A DNA stretch of 64,000 nucleotides from Neobacillus niacini (lineage in GTDB: Bacteria; Bacillota; Bacilli; Bacillales; Cytobacillaceae): positions 308,557 to 372,556 of the forward strand of contig NZ_JAMBOX010000003.1 of NCBI RefSeq assembly GCF_023715785.1, given 5' to 3'. Positions 25,331-34,576 of the stretch are shown in pieces (within the stretch, counting starts at the first letter, position 1; every line of letters starts with the position of its first letter). The translations under genes were made by a program, and so were the position numbers. The notes beneath the pieces were generated by a model. That model made no database searches and was not told where the DNA came from. It was given only the letters and a program-made list of their open reading frames with translations.

Positions 25331-26123
25331 GCTAACCCGCCATTTATACTCCATCCCCTATTTCCTGTGGATGCTCCTGTTCGTAGTGGCACCTATAGTG
25401 CTCGTCGTTTATTATTCTTTATTTGATATTGAAGGAAATTTTTCATTTGTTAACTATCAAAAGTTTTTCACGCCCGTATATCTGCAGATGACCCTAAGTT
25501 CGTTTTGGTATGCGTTTTTAATCACGGCGATTTCGCTGTTGGTTGCTTATCCGACCGCACTGCTGCTGACAAAAACCAAACATAAGCAATTATGGCTTTT
25601 GCTGATTATCGTTCCCTCGTGGATTAATCTTTTATTGAAGGCCTATGCTTTTTTGGGGATTTTCGGGACATACGGCGCCGCCAACAGCTTTTTAAAAATC
25701 ATTGGCATTGGCTCGAAGCAAATCCTGTTTACCGATTTCAGCTTTGTGTTTGTCTCGGTATATATTTTTATCCCGTTCATGATTTTGCCCATTTTCAATG
25801 CCCTAAATGAATTGAACCCGACGCTTCTGGATGCCGCAAGCGATCTGGGAGCATCGAGATGGGTGACTTTCCGAAGGGTGATTTTTCCGCTGACGCTTGA
25901 TGGCGTGAAATCGGGCTGCCAAGTTGTGTTTATTCCTGCCCTTTCGTTGTTCATGCTGACGCGGTTAATTGCCGGAAACCGGGTGATTACCCTGGGAACC
26001 TCGATTGAACAGCATTTCCTCGTGACCCAGGATTGGGGCATGGGCTCAACGATTGCCGTATTTTTAATTATTGCGATGGTTCTGATTATGATCCTCACAA
26101 ACACCAGAAAGCGAGGTGTGTAA
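25320..26123 (+). CDS. potB: Spermidine/putrescine ABC permease PotB
   Basis: About 267 aa with six membrane helices. The EAA loop [19 protein letters not shown] followed by IFPLT is typical of PotB. The ATG at 25320 overlaps the end of potA by 11 bases and has AGGG upstream; another ATG lies 18 bases earlier. It pairs with PotC in the membrane. Confidence 0.94.
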   Translation: MENKLTRHLYSIPYFLWMLLFVVAPIVLVVYYSLFDIEGNFSFVNYQKFFTPVYLQMTLSSFWYAFLITAISLLVAYPTALLLTKTKHKQLWLLLIIVPSWINLLLKAYAFLGIFGTYGAANSFLKIIGIGSKQILFTDFSFVFVSVYIFIPFMILPIFNALNELNPTLLDAASDLGASRWVTFRRVIFPLTLDGVKSGCQVVFIPALSLFMLTRLIAGNRVITLGTSIEQHFLVTQDWGMGSTIAVFLIIAMVLIMILTNTRKRGV

Positions 26124-26124
26124 C

Positions 26125-26931
26125 TTGGATAAAAAAATTACTCCGTTATCGAAACTGTTTTTGGCGATCATCTTTTTTATCCTATATGCACCGATTTTCT
26201 TTCTAATTTTTTATTCGTTCAACAGCGGCGATACGATGTATGACTTTGAAGGATTTTCGCTTGATTGGTACCGGGAACTGTTTCAGGATACAAGATTATT
26301 TATTATTGTATTAAATACGATTGTAATTGCATTGTTGTCGGCACTGATTGCGACGATCATCGGGGTGCTCGGGGCACTGGTGATTTATTTGGCGAAAAAA
26401 AGTCAGACAAAAAACACCTTAATTTCGTTAAACAATATATTAATTGTCAGCCCTGACGTTATCATCGGCGCCTCGTTTTTAATCCTATTCACGATGGCCG
26501 GAATCAAACTGGGCTTCTATTCGGTTTTGATGTCGCATATTGCCTTTAGCATTCCGATCGTTGTGCTGATGGTGCTCCCAAAACTGTTGGAGATGAGCCC
26601 ATCGTTAATTGATGCAGCACGGGATCTGGGGGCGGGACGGTGGAATATTTTCACCAAGGTCATCATCCCGTACATTACACCGGGAATCTGGGCCGGTTTT
26701 TTCATGGCGCTCACTTATTCTTTCGATGATTTTGCCGTCACTTTCTTTGTAACCGGGAACGGTTTTTCGACGCTGTCCGTGGAAATTTACTCACTGGCGC
26801 GGCGGGGAATCTCGTTAAATATTAATGCCTTGTCCGCCCTCTTGTTCCTCTTTACGATGCTGCTAGTCGTGATCTATTACTTTATCACAAGAGCTTCGAA
26901 GGTTAATGGAATGGGGGTGCGCAAGCGATGA
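26125..26931 (+). CDS. potC: Spermidine/putrescine ABC permease PotC
   Basis: About 268 aa, six helices, EAA loop LIDAARDLGAGRWNIFTKV followed by IIPYI. I chose a TTG start at 26125, directly after the potB stop and eight bases from GAGG; a GTG nine bases upstream is too close to that site. The 3' end overlaps potD by 4 bases. Confidence 0.93.
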   Translation: MDKKITPLSKLFLAIIFFILYAPIFFLIFYSFNSGDTMYDFEGFSLDWYRELFQDTRLFIIVLNTIVIALLSALIATIIGVLGALVIYLAKKSQTKNTLISLNNILIVSPDVIIGASFLILFTMAGIKLGFYSVLMSHIAFSIPIVVLMVLPKLLEMSPSLIDAARDLGAGRWNIFTKVIIPYITPGIWAGFFMALTYSFDDFAVTFFVTGNGFSTLSVEIYSLARRGISLNINALSALLFLFTMLLVVIYYFITRASKVNGMGVRKR

Positions 26932-28001
26932 ACAATTTGGTCCGATTTTTCCTAATCATCGTTGTCGTTTCCGGGATCCTGCTGGGGACGATTTCCCATT
27001 TGAACACCTCCCAGGGCTATTCCGGGAACAATACGCTGACCGTTTATAACTGGGGCGATTACATTGATGTGGAGTTAATTAAACGGTTCGAAAAAGAAAC
27101 CGACATCAAGGTTATTTATGAAACCTTTGACTCTAATGAGGCGATGATGACCAAAATTCAGCAGGGCGGTACCAGCTATGATGTGGCGGTCCCGTCTGAA
27201 TACACGATTGATAAAATGCGCCAGGATGATTTGCTGATTCCGCTTGACCATTCCAAACTGCCGAACTTGAAAAACATTGATCAGCGGTTTATGGATTTAC
27301 CGTTTGACCCTGATAATAAATATTCCGTTCCGTATTTCTGGGGAACTGTTGGGGTTGTCTATAATCCATCTAAGATTAACGGAAAAAAAATCACCAGCTG
27401 GAATGACCTCTGGGACCCTGCTTTTAAAAATGAAATTTTGTTGATTGACGGTGCCCGTGAGGTAATGGGCATGGGATTAAATAGTCTTGGATACTCATTA
27501 AATGATACGAATAAAAAGCATTTGCAGGAAGCAAAGACGAAACTTGATAAGCTGACGCCGAATGTAAAAGCAATTGTCGGAGATGAAATCAAGATGCTCA
27601 TGGCCAATGAGGAGGCTTCGATTGGTCTCGTCTGGTCTGGGGATGCTTCGGAAATCATGTCAGAAAATGAGGATTTGGACTATGTGGTGCCAAAGGAAGG
27701 CTCGAATTTGTGGTTTGATAACATGGTCATTCCGAAAACCGCTAAGAACGTAGATGGGGCGCACAAGTTTATCAATTTCATGCTCGATCCCGAGGTTGCT
27801 GCGCAAAACACCGATTACGTAGGCTACTCCACACCGAATAAGGCGGCATTGAAGTACCTGCCTAAGGAAGTTGTGGAGGATGAGCGGTTCTATCCGTCAC
27901 CGGAGCTGACCGAGAAGCTCGAAGTTTACGAGAACCTAGGAAAACGAAATTTGGCGTATTATAATGAGTTGTTTTTGCAATTTAAGATGCATCGGAAATA
28001 A
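26928..28001 (+). CDS. potD: Spermidine/putrescine-binding protein PotD
   Basis: 357 aa. An N-terminal hydrophobic segment (about 4-22) is followed by LTVYNWGDYID, the PotD opening, and later YDVAVPSEYTIDKM and VPYFWGTVGVVYNP. There is no lipobox Cys, unlike most Gram-positive PotD proteins, so it is either secreted or held by an uncleaved signal anchor. Last gene of the operon, translationally coupled to potC (ATGA). Confidence 0.94.
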   Translation: MNNLVRFFLIIVVVSGILLGTISHLNTSQGYSGNNTLTVYNWGDYIDVELIKRFEKETDIKVIYETFDSNEAMMTKIQQGGTSYDVAVPSEYTIDKMRQDDLLIPLDHSKLPNLKNIDQRFMDLPFDPDNKYSVPYFWGTVGVVYNPSKINGKKITSWNDLWDPAFKNEILLIDGAREVMGMGLNSLGYSLNDTNKKHLQEAKTKLDKLTPNVKAIVGDEIKMLMANEEASIGLVWSGDASEIMSENEDLDYVVPKEGSNLWFDNMVIPKTAKNVDGAHKFINFMLDPEVAAQNTDYVGYSTPNKAALKYLPKEVVEDERFYPSPELTEKLEVYENLGKRNLAYYNELFLQFKMHRK

Positions 28002-28026
28002 GACTGGGCCACGGCCTAGTCTTATT
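27997..28026 (+). terminator. Terminator of potABCD
   Basis: AATAAGACT and AGTCTTATT with an inner GGCC/GGCC stem overlap the stop codon, followed by a T-rich tail. Confidence 0.75.
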
Positions 28027-28035
28027 TATTTTTGG

Positions 28036-28186
28036 ATTTTTACCGCTGAACTTGTTGTGGTCCCCTACCGGGTAAAATCAAGGTCTCTTTTTTACCGTTG
28101 ACACCTTCTCTGGCACCTTACCGGGCAAATTAAAGCCTTCTTTTTTATCGCTGGACCCTCTCCTGACCCCTCTACAGGCAAAAGAA
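28036..28186. repeat. Three-copy tandem repeat, about 52-bp period
   Basis: The units start at TACCG 28041, TACCG 28093 and TATCG 28146. Each begins with a T-run plus TACCG(C/T)TG and the first two end with CCGGG(T/C)AAA, so each can fold TTTTACC against GGTAAAA. The third is more diverged. No gene here. Confidence 0.6.
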
Positions 28187-28187
28187 A

Positions 28188-28226
28188 AACGCCACAATCA
28201 TCCAAAAGGTGATTGTGGCGCTCTTT
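28188..28226. terminator. Bidirectional terminator
   Basis: CGCCACAATCA and TGATTGTGGCG form an 11-bp stem with flanking A and T runs. Confidence 0.8.
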
Positions 28227-28227
28227 T

Positions 28228-28449
28228 TTAATAGCTATTATCTTCTTTAAGGCTTTCTCTGTTTGTATACCAATTCGTCACTTGCGTCAGGATAGCAAAG
28301 ACGAAGAAGAAGTTCATGGCCCAGACGTTGATAAACGGAGCAATTCCGCCAAATTCGATGGTTACATAGCCTTTAAGTTTCATTACAATGATTGATTCGA
28401 TAAAAACAAGCACAAACCCCAACACACCCGCAATTGCCGCACGTAACAT
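28228..28449 (-). CDS. Small membrane protein of unknown function
   Basis: 73 aa from the ATG at 28449 after GGAGGGG. Two hydrophobic segments (about 4-24 and 38-58) with a charged C-terminal tail (NRESLKEDNSY). Family not recognised. Confidence 0.65.
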   Translation of the reverse strand: MLRAAIAGVLGFVLVFIESIIVMKLKGYVTIEFGGIAPFINVWAMNFFFVFAILTQVTNWYTNRESLKEDNSY

Positions 28450-28631
28450 TACCGACCCCTCCAAACCATATTTCACCCTATATAAACATTGGTCAAGCTA
28501 TATTTTTAACAATTCTGTGAACACTATAATAACTTCATTATATAGCAGAAACGGAGAATAAAAAAGTAAATCTGTTTATTATTTTTTAATTAAAAGCACA
28601 TAATAAAAGGTGCCCTATATGGTCACCTTCC

Positions 28632-29423
28632 TCACTTTACAGCTTTAATAAATTCTTCTACCGTTAAAATGGTATGTTCAAAACCTAGTTTCTCCGCCAG
28701 TTGTGTTATTCCCGGAGCTTCGACATTCGCTTCTTGCAAAATATCTTTTTGGGCGAACACGTCACGTGTTTCCCCATCAAGCAGGACCTTCCCCTCGTTA
28801 AACACGATCGTGCGTTCAAAATTCTCGGCGACAAAATCCATATCGTGGATAATCGTCATGACCAGTTTCTCTTTCTCCGCAAGCTCCTTAATGATTTGGC
28901 TAATGATTTTCTTGCCGGCATGGTCCTGAGCAATGGTCGGTTCGTCTAAAATGATGATGTCTGGATCCATCGCGACAATGGAAGCAATGCAGAGCAGCTT
29001 TTTTTCCGATAGGCTTAAATCATGAGGGTTCATCTCAAGTTTATCGTCGAGGTTAACTAGCTTCAAAGCCTTGATGGCCTGATTCTCGGCTGTATGCCTT
29101 CCCATCTTAATATTGAGCAGCCCGAACATCGCTTCCTCAAGAACCGTTCGTTTGAAAATCTGATCGTTTGGATTTTGAAACACCAGCCCGACCGTTCTGG
29201 CCAATTCAGCCGCCGTTTTCAGTTTTACACTGTGATTTTGAATCAGAATATCACCTTCATCCGGTTTTAACAGGCCTTTTAGAAGCTTCACAAAGGTTGT
29301 TTTTCCGGCACCGTTTTGGCCGATAATGGCTGTGGACCTCCGGTCAAACTCCAAATTGATTCCGGAGAGCACGGGACCCTCCGCTTTATGATAGGAAAAC
29401 GAAAGATTGGACACTTTTATCAT
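28632..29423 (-). CDS. ECF transporter ATPase (EcfA-type)
   Basis: 263 aa ABC ATPase. Walker A GQNGAGKTT, Q-loop GLVFQNPNDQIF, signature LSLSEKKLL (variant of LSGGQ), Walker B IIILDEPTIAQD and H-loop IIHDMDFV. The divergent signature marks it as one half of an A/A' heterodimer. It overlaps the partner ATPase by 4 bases. Last gene of the phosphorylase-S-T-A-A' operon. Confidence 0.93.
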   Translation of the reverse strand: MIKVSNLSFSYHKAEGPVLSGINLEFDRRSTAIIGQNGAGKTTFVKLLKGLLKPDEGDILIQNHSVKLKTAAELARTVGLVFQNPNDQIFKRTVLEEAMFGLLNIKMGRHTAENQAIKALKLVNLDDKLEMNPHDLSLSEKKLLCIASIVAMDPDIIILDEPTIAQDHAGKKIISQIIKELAEKEKLVMTIIHDMDFVAENFERTIVFNEGKVLLDGETRDVFAQKDILQEANVEAPGITQLAEKLGFEHTILTVEEFIKAVK

Positions 29424-30265
29424 TTGATCACACCTCGCAATGCCATCTCCGCATCCTCAAGCGTAACTGGGTAACAATCGGTCCCCGCATTTTTCACTCC
29501 CAATGCCCTGCACACCCTAGTATAAACCGGGGCTGTGACGCCATACGATTCCAAATCATCCCGCGAAAATATTTTTTCAGGGGTATCGAAAGCGGCAACT
29601 TTACCTTCATCGAGCAATAGAACCCGATTACAATACTGGGCGACCTTTTCCATTTTGTGTTCGGCCATAATGACGGTAAAACCCTGTTGACTAAGCTCAT
29701 GAATCGCCCTGAACACTTCATCGGAACCGGCCGGGTCCAACTGGGAAGTCGGTTCATCCAGCACTAAAATTTCCGGTTTCATCGCGATGATGCCGGCGAT
29801 GGCCATCCGCTGCAACTGCCCGCCGGAGAGGTCGAACGGGTTATGGTCTTTGACATGTTCTATTTTTAACAGCTTAAGCACTTCATCAATTCGTTTCAGC
29901 ATTTCGTCCCGCGGCAGTCCGATATTCTCAAGTCCAAAGGCAATTTCCTCATAAACAGTCATTTTAGAGCCCGTCACTTGCGTGAAAGGGTTTTGAAACA
30001 CCATTCCTACCTTTAAAGAGAGGTCGGCAATACTGTGCTGTTTGACTTCGAGCCCGTCAACCAGGACCTTCCCACCGTACGCACCCTTGTAGAAATGCGG
30101 CACAAGTCCAACCATGGCCTGGCATAATGTCGATTTCCCCGCTGAATTCTTTCCAATAACCCCAATGAATTCGCCTGCTTCCACTTCAAAGGAAATGTCA
30201 TTGAGCGCCAATGTTTCGGCTAATGGATATTTATATTTAAGTCCTTGGGCAATAATTTTCTTCAT
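29420..30265 (-). CDS. ECF transporter ATPase (EcfA-type)
   Basis: 281 aa. Walker A GKNSAGKSTL, Q-loop GMVFQNPFTQVTG, signature LSGGQLQRMAIAGI, Walker B ILVLDEPTSQLD and H-loop MAEHKME are all present. It forms the energising heterodimer with the next gene. It overlaps ecfT (ATGA) upstream and the second ATPase downstream; GGAGG precedes the ATG. Confidence 0.94.
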   Translation of the reverse strand: MKKIIAQGLKYKYPLAETLALNDISFEVEAGEFIGVIGKNSAGKSTLCQAMVGLVPHFYKGAYGGKVLVDGLEVKQHSIADLSLKVGMVFQNPFTQVTGSKMTVYEEIAFGLENIGLPRDEMLKRIDEVLKLLKIEHVKDHNPFDLSGGQLQRMAIAGIIAMKPEILVLDEPTSQLDPAGSDEVFRAIHELSQQGFTVIMAEHKMEKVAQYCNRVLLLDEGKVAAFDTPEKIFSRDDLESYGVTAPVYTRVCRALGVKNAGTDCYPVTLEDAEMALRGVIK

Positions 30266-31029
30266 AAAAAAATCCTCCAGGCAACGGCGCCCACGATAAG
30301 CAGCAGCAGTAAGGCTTGAATCCCTTTGCTATAGGCATAGGTTTTTTCCACATTAAGATAGGTCTTTGGGGTCCGTGAATTAAAACCTCTTACCTCCAAG
30401 GCCATTGCCCGCTCCTTCGTATTGATCAGCGACCCTAATACAACTGGACCCAGCAGCGGCAGAAATGCCTTAATTCGGACAAGCAGGTTCCCTTCCGTCT
30501 CCATCCCACGCGACCGCTGGGCATCGGTGATTGTACTCATTGATGCCATCATTTCTGGAATGATTTGGAACACAGAAACGATCACATAACCGATTCTTGG
30601 CGACATGCCTTTGCGGACCAATGACTCGACAAGATGTGATGGTTTGGTTGTCAGCACCAGAATCATAAATGCCCCGACAATATTGACAACCCTTAGTGTA
30701 ATTTTTAATGCATAATGAAGTCCTTCCTGATACATGGCAAATGGACCGATTTGAAACAGCACCGTTTCGTTTTCCGGCCTAAACAGCCCTTGGATGATGA
30801 CAACGGTAATCAGAACGAGAAAGACAAATCCGAATATCGGCAGGGTTTTTCGAAAAACACCCGCTGCCAGTATCAGCAGTAAACTGATTCCGACACAAAT
30901 GAACGAGACCGTAAATGATGGTAGAATGATCGGAACCAAAATGGCAAATAAAATATAGATTAGTTTCGTGATGGGATCGACATCATGGACGAACGATTCC
31001 CTGTCCACATATAAGCTAATCGACTTCAA
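30262..31029 (-). CDS. ECF transporter T component (EcfT)
   Basis: 255 aa with about five membrane helices. The coupling-helix motifs RGME (in DAQRSRGMETEG) and ARG-like (ALEVRGFNSRTP) are the two conserved EcfT signatures that contact the ATPases. The start is TTG after GTGAGG. It is separated from the S-component gene by 190 bases that hold two hairpin repeats. Confidence 0.93.
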   Translation of the reverse strand: MKSISLYVDRESFVHDVDPITKLIYILFAILVPIILPSFTVSFICVGISLLLILAAGVFRKTLPIFGFVFLVLITVVIIQGLFRPENETVLFQIGPFAMYQEGLHYALKITLRVVNIVGAFMILVLTTKPSHLVESLVRKGMSPRIGYVIVSVFQIIPEMMASMSTITDAQRSRGMETEGNLLVRIKAFLPLLGPVVLGSLINTKERAMALEVRGFNSRTPKTYLNVEKTYAYSKGIQALLLLLIVGAVAWRIFL

Positions 31030-31095
31030 GAAGCCTCACCAGCTTTCCTTCAATATACCTCAATTTTCCTGTAAATTGAGACAAGGGTCAATCAT

Positions 31096-31201
31096 TAAAT
31101 GAAAACTCGCCGATTGGCGAGTCCGTTAGGACGAAGACAGAGGCGTAGTTGAATTTATACTTTCCTATTAGCTAAATGAAGACCCGCCAATCGGCGAGCC
31201 C
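31096..31201. repeat. Two hairpin direct repeats inside the ECF operon
   Basis: TAAATGAAAACTCGCCGATT at 31096 and TAAATGAAGACCCGCCAATC at 31173 begin two 29-bp copies 77 bp apart. Each folds into a CGCC/GGCG hairpin, with changed bases partly compensated. They lie between the S- and T-component genes and may modulate their ratio. Confidence 0.6.
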
Positions 31202-31221
31202 TCATTGGTAGAGTTATAGAA

Positions 31222-31827
31222 TTAATCCAATGTTTCCACTTTGTCATTGTTATTGTATAATTGCACGACATTTCGCGGTAATCCTTTAAAAATTCCGAAG
31301 CTGATTAACACAACCAGTAATTTATCCGGTACATCGACAACAATTTCGTCAAGGAAGGACGCCAGCCAGACCGAGTCAGTTTTCGCCAGCACGGCAGCAA
31401 AGAGTGCATCGCCCCAGACGTTTCCTGTTTGCCCGCCCCAGAAACCGATATTAATCGGTGTAGAGACAATCGTTGCCACTAACCCGATAATCAGGCCGGC
31501 AACAATCGCCTTTCCAAAGGTAGAAATATAGCCTTTGTAAAACAGAATTCCGACTGCAAGACCGATCGCCACACTAGTAATTCCATAAACGAACGAGATT
31601 GGATCAACAGTTAGCCCATAAATGATGTTGTTGATGGCACCCGCCAACGCTCCAACAACCGGGCCGCCCAGCATCGCCGCCAGGACCGTGCCGATGGAAT
31701 CAAGCCATAACGGCAGTTTCAGAACACCGGCAATGAACTTTCCGATGTAGTTGACACCGACTGCCACTGGAATAAGAACCAGTGCCGCAGTAGAAAAACG
31801 GAACGACCACATGCTTTTCTTGTTCAT
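31222..31827 (-). CDS. ECF transporter S component, probable nucleoside specificity
   Basis: 201 aa with about six helices and the Ala/Gly-rich helix 1 expected of S components. PLWLDSIGTVLAAMLGGPVV and GALAGAINNIIYGL are conserved in a family annotated only as ECF S component. The gene sits 15 bases downstream of a nucleoside phosphorylase gene and upstream of a full T-A-A' set, so a nucleoside substrate is inferred from context. A vitamin substrate is not excluded. Confidence 0.85.
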   Translation of the reverse strand: MNKKSMWSFRFSTAALVLIPVAVGVNYIGKFIAGVLKLPLWLDSIGTVLAAMLGGPVVGALAGAINNIIYGLTVDPISFVYGITSVAIGLAVGILFYKGYISTFGKAIVAGLIIGLVATIVSTPINIGFWGGQTGNVWGDALFAAVLAKTDSVWLASFLDEIVVDVPDKLLVVLISFGIFKGLPRNVVQLYNNNDKVETLD

Positions 31828-31842
31828 AAAAATAACCCCCTT

Positions 31843-32598
31843 TTATTTTTGAAAGCTAGAATGATAGGAACTTATGGCTTCAAGTGCGGTTAAAATTTCG
31901 GCTTCTTCCCCACGCTTGCTGGCCGACTCGGCGTCGACGTAATCATTTATTCCTTCTTCCAGGTCTCCTTCTTTTTCGACAACAACATTCAAAATGGAGA
32001 CAGTCTTGACACCTCGTAAGCCCCCGATGACAAACAGGGCGGCTGTTTCCATGTCCGAGGCAAAGACGCCTTTTTCGGACCAAAAGTTGTCGATTTCTTG
32101 TTCTCTATCAGTATAAAAGCTGTCATGACACCTGACAATACCTGTGTGAAAATTTATTCCTTTACTTTTAGCGGCCGTCAGGGCATGGAACAGCAATTCG
32201 GTATCGGGAACAGCAGGATAGGACTTGTCAATATAGGCATCCGGGGCACCATCGTTTCTTACTGCACCGGAAGCAATGACCAGGTCGCCAATACGCAGAT
32301 TTTGCTTTAGTGCCCCGCAGCTGCCGATGCGAATCATTGCTTTTACACCGATATTTTTTAGTTCTTCGATGGCGATGCCGGCAGACGCCCCGCCAATTCC
32401 GGTAGAGGTAACCAAAATGGGAATCCCTTTATAAAGACCTCTAACTGTTTTATATTCGCGGTTATAGGCCAGCTCTTCCGGGTTCTCCAGGTATTTGGCA
32501 ACTTCGGCAACGCGGCCCGGGTCTCCCGGCAGCAGGGCATACTCTGCGGCTTGCTCATTTCCTAATCTGATATGGGGCTGTAGTGTATTTATCATCAT
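31843..32598 (-). CDS. Nucleoside phosphorylase (uridine phosphorylase family)
   Basis: About 251 aa. YALLPGDPGRVAEVA carries the phosphate-binding loop, GIGGASAGIAIEEL and IRIGSCGAL follow, and FASDMETAALFVIGGL is the family signature that binds the ribose. It splits nucleosides with phosphate to a base and (deoxy)ribose-1-phosphate; uridine versus purine specificity is not clear. Three consecutive ATG codons follow AAGGAG; I chose the middle one. First gene of the ECF operon. Confidence 0.88.
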   Translation of the reverse strand: MMINTLQPHIRLGNEQAAEYALLPGDPGRVAEVAKYLENPEELAYNREYKTVRGLYKGIPILVTSTGIGGASAGIAIEELKNIGVKAMIRIGSCGALKQNLRIGDLVIASGAVRNDGAPDAYIDKSYPAVPDTELLFHALTAAKSKGINFHTGIVRCHDSFYTDREQEIDNFWSEKGVFASDMETAALFVIGGLRGVKTVSILNVVVEKEGDLEEGINDYVDAESASKRGEEAEILTALEAISSYHSSFQK

Positions 32599-32731
32599 CA
32601 TATGCTCCTTCAGTTGGTTTAATTGTTCGTTAGGAAATTAAATAAATAGCGGAATGGAGAGGAAAAAATTTCTGGCATTTTCTAGTTCAATATTACCAAA
32701 TATATGAATCCTTTGTTAGTTTTATATGAAA

Positions 32732-32769
32732 AAAGGTGCCTGACACCATTAGAGATGCCGGCACCCTTT
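32732..32769 (-). terminator. Terminator built from dispersed repeat copy 3
   Basis: On the minus strand AAAGGGTGCC pairs with GGCACCTTT and a T6 tail follows, after the acetyltransferase stop. It contains the core GGTGCCTGACACCATT (32735-32750). Confidence 0.7.
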
Positions 32770-32775
32770 CAATAC

Positions 32776-33264
32776 TTAAAATGTTGCTAACATGTCCCAT
32801 GAGGTTCCATCGACGCCAATTTTTTGAAAGCCGAATCGTTTGTATAACTGAAGGGCAGGGTTGTTGGGATCGACACTTAAGGAAATGCCAGGGTGTCCTG
32901 CTTGTTTTGTGAGTCTCAGCATTTCAGCAAGCAGGGCAGTGCCAATTCCTTTTCCGCGGTATTCAGGCAATAAAGCCATTCCTAAAAGCGGAGTCTTTTC
33001 GTCAACATATCCATACGTTTTATTGGTTTCATCGAATAACCGCACCCATACGGCTCCGATTGGCGTATTATCTCTGTGCATAGCAATAAGCGCTTGATCA
33101 CCTGTTCTACCCCAGCCTTGCAGCGATTTTGCAATTTCCGGTTCGTTAAGAATATCCCTTGAAAGTCGCGGTTCGCCTTCAGGAATATAGATGGCCTGAT
33201 AAAGCATCTCCCATAGGAAATCCTTGTCCTTTTCCATACCTAATCTAATACTATAACCGTTCAA
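32776..33264 (-). CDS. GNAT family N-acetyltransferase
   Basis: 162 aa. LGMALLPEYRGKGIGTALLAEML is the acetyl-CoA-binding motif A, and ALQLYKRFGFQKIG the C-terminal motif B. Substrate unknown. The start is a TTG after GGGGTGATATT. Single-gene unit with its own terminator. Confidence 0.9.
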   Translation of the reverse strand: MNGYSIRLGMEKDKDFLWEMLYQAIYIPEGEPRLSRDILNEPEIAKSLQGWGRTGDQALIAMHRDNTPIGAVWVRLFDETNKTYGYVDEKTPLLGMALLPEYRGKGIGTALLAEMLRLTKQAGHPGISLSVDPNNPALQLYKRFGFQKIGVDGTSWDMLATF

Positions 33265-33400
33265 AATATCACCCCATCTATGTTAGACGATTCTTTCAAA
33301 AAAAAGTTGCCTTATTTTGGGTTAGTTGGTATATTGGAAGGGATTTTTAAAATTTTGGTGAATTTTTTATAGATAGACAAATATATTAGAGGTGATAAAA

Positions 33401-33751
33401 ATGGAGATTGTCGGATTTGGCGGTGTTTTTTGGAGAACCAGACAAATGGATGTTTTAAAAGCCTGGTATAAAGAGGTCCTTGGGCTTTCCATGGAGGATT
33501 GGAATGGAACAATTATAACACCAGGTTCCGGAAATCAAACGGTCTTTTCGTTTTTTTCCGAGAATAGTGACTATTTTCCAAAAGAGCAGTCTGTTATGTT
33601 AAATTTTCAGGTTAAAAGTATGGAGGAATGTTTGAAGCATCTTGAACAAAAAGGGGTTCCTCTCCTTCGTGATCCTGAAATAAGCGAATTTGGTACATTT
33701 GTTTGGATTGCAGATCCTGAAGGAAGATGGATTGAGCTGTGGGAAAAATAA
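33401..33751 (+). CDS. VOC family protein (glyoxalase fold)
   Basis: 116 aa from the ATG at 33401, preceded by GAGGTG. WRTRQMDVLKAWYKEVLGL and the C-terminal WIADPEGRWIELWE are VOC hallmarks. No substrate can be assigned. Confidence 0.88.
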   Translation: MEIVGFGGVFWRTRQMDVLKAWYKEVLGLSMEDWNGTIITPGSGNQTVFSFFSENSDYFPKEQSVMLNFQVKSMEECLKHLEQKGVPLLRDPEISEFGTFVWIADPEGRWIELWEK

Positions 33752-33759
33752 GCGAAGCC

Positions 33760-33795
33760 AAAATGGAGCCCCCAATGAAGGACTCCATTTTCTTT
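33760..33795. terminator. Terminator between convergent genes
   Basis: AAAATGGAG and CTCCATTTT form a 9-bp stem with a T-rich 3' side. Confidence 0.7.
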
Positions 33796-34411
33796 ATTTT
33801 ATTCGAAGTTTATAATCTCCCTTAATCCAGGACGGAAAGTAGACCAGTTCTAATGAGATAGGATTTATTTGGTTTTGCAGTGAAGGTATATTCACGCCGA
33901 TTTCCATTACCCCGTTCTCGAAACCACTTTGCGAGGAACCCCATTCAGAGGCAATCTCCTCCCCATTCCCATCCACTTTTCTTGTAAAAAGAAAATAATT
34001 AAATTCTTTCCCAGGTTTAAAATTAAAATAAATCGCATCCTTCTCTACCCTTAGTTCACTAAAGTAGTTTTCCTTTGGCTGTTTCAGGATCTCCTGCTTT
34101 TCAGTATCCACCACCACAAACACTTCATCTTTATTAACCGCTTGAAGCTTATTTAACACCAAATACAATTCCTTTGGCTGTTTAAAATAATTGCTCTGCA
34201 GATAGACGATTGCTTCATCAGGCGAAATTTGACTGGAGATAATGCCATTATTTATTTTATTCCAAGCCTCACCGTTCTCATCCACAAGCCGTAAATCTTC
34301 AAAATTAAGAATCCGTTTTGAATTTTCAGGGTCCATTTTTACATGGATGGCCGCTCTTAAAGGATAAACTTTAGCATCGATGAAGGTGATCTTCTGACCT
34401 TGGATGGTCAC
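33794..34411 (-). CDS. Remnant of a DUF4179/DUF5643-type protein, 5'-truncated
   Basis: 205 aa of all-beta sequence matching the C-terminal part of membrane anti-sigma-like DUF4179 proteins (DUF5643 region): VTIQGQKITFIDAKVYPLRA, DENGEAW, VYFPSWIKGDYKLRI. The family's N-terminal cytosolic and membrane parts are missing. The frame stays open upstream to about 34495 and still encodes family-like residues (GETYKLNKT), but no start codon with a ribosome site exists; the GTG at 34411 has none. I read it as a decayed 3' fragment that is probably not expressed. Confidence 0.6.
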   Translation of the reverse strand: MTIQGQKITFIDAKVYPLRAAIHVKMDPENSKRILNFEDLRLVDENGEAWNKINNGIISSQISPDEAIVYLQSNYFKQPKELYLVLNKLQAVNKDEVFVVVDTEKQEILKQPKENYFSELRVEKDAIYFNFKPGKEFNYFLFTRKVDGNGEEIASEWGSSQSGFENGVMEIGVNIPSLQNQINPISLELVYFPSWIKGDYKLRIK

Positions 34412-34576
34412 CGTTTTATTTAATTTATAGGTTTCCCCCCTTAAACCGTTTTGTCTATATATTAGACTAGGAAGTTGGCAAAAGGATTTAATTTTTTAAA
34501 AATTTTTTTAAGATGGCGAGCTTATGGGACATGAAAGGTATTGAAATAACGTTGGATGTAAAGGTAAAGTTGACAT

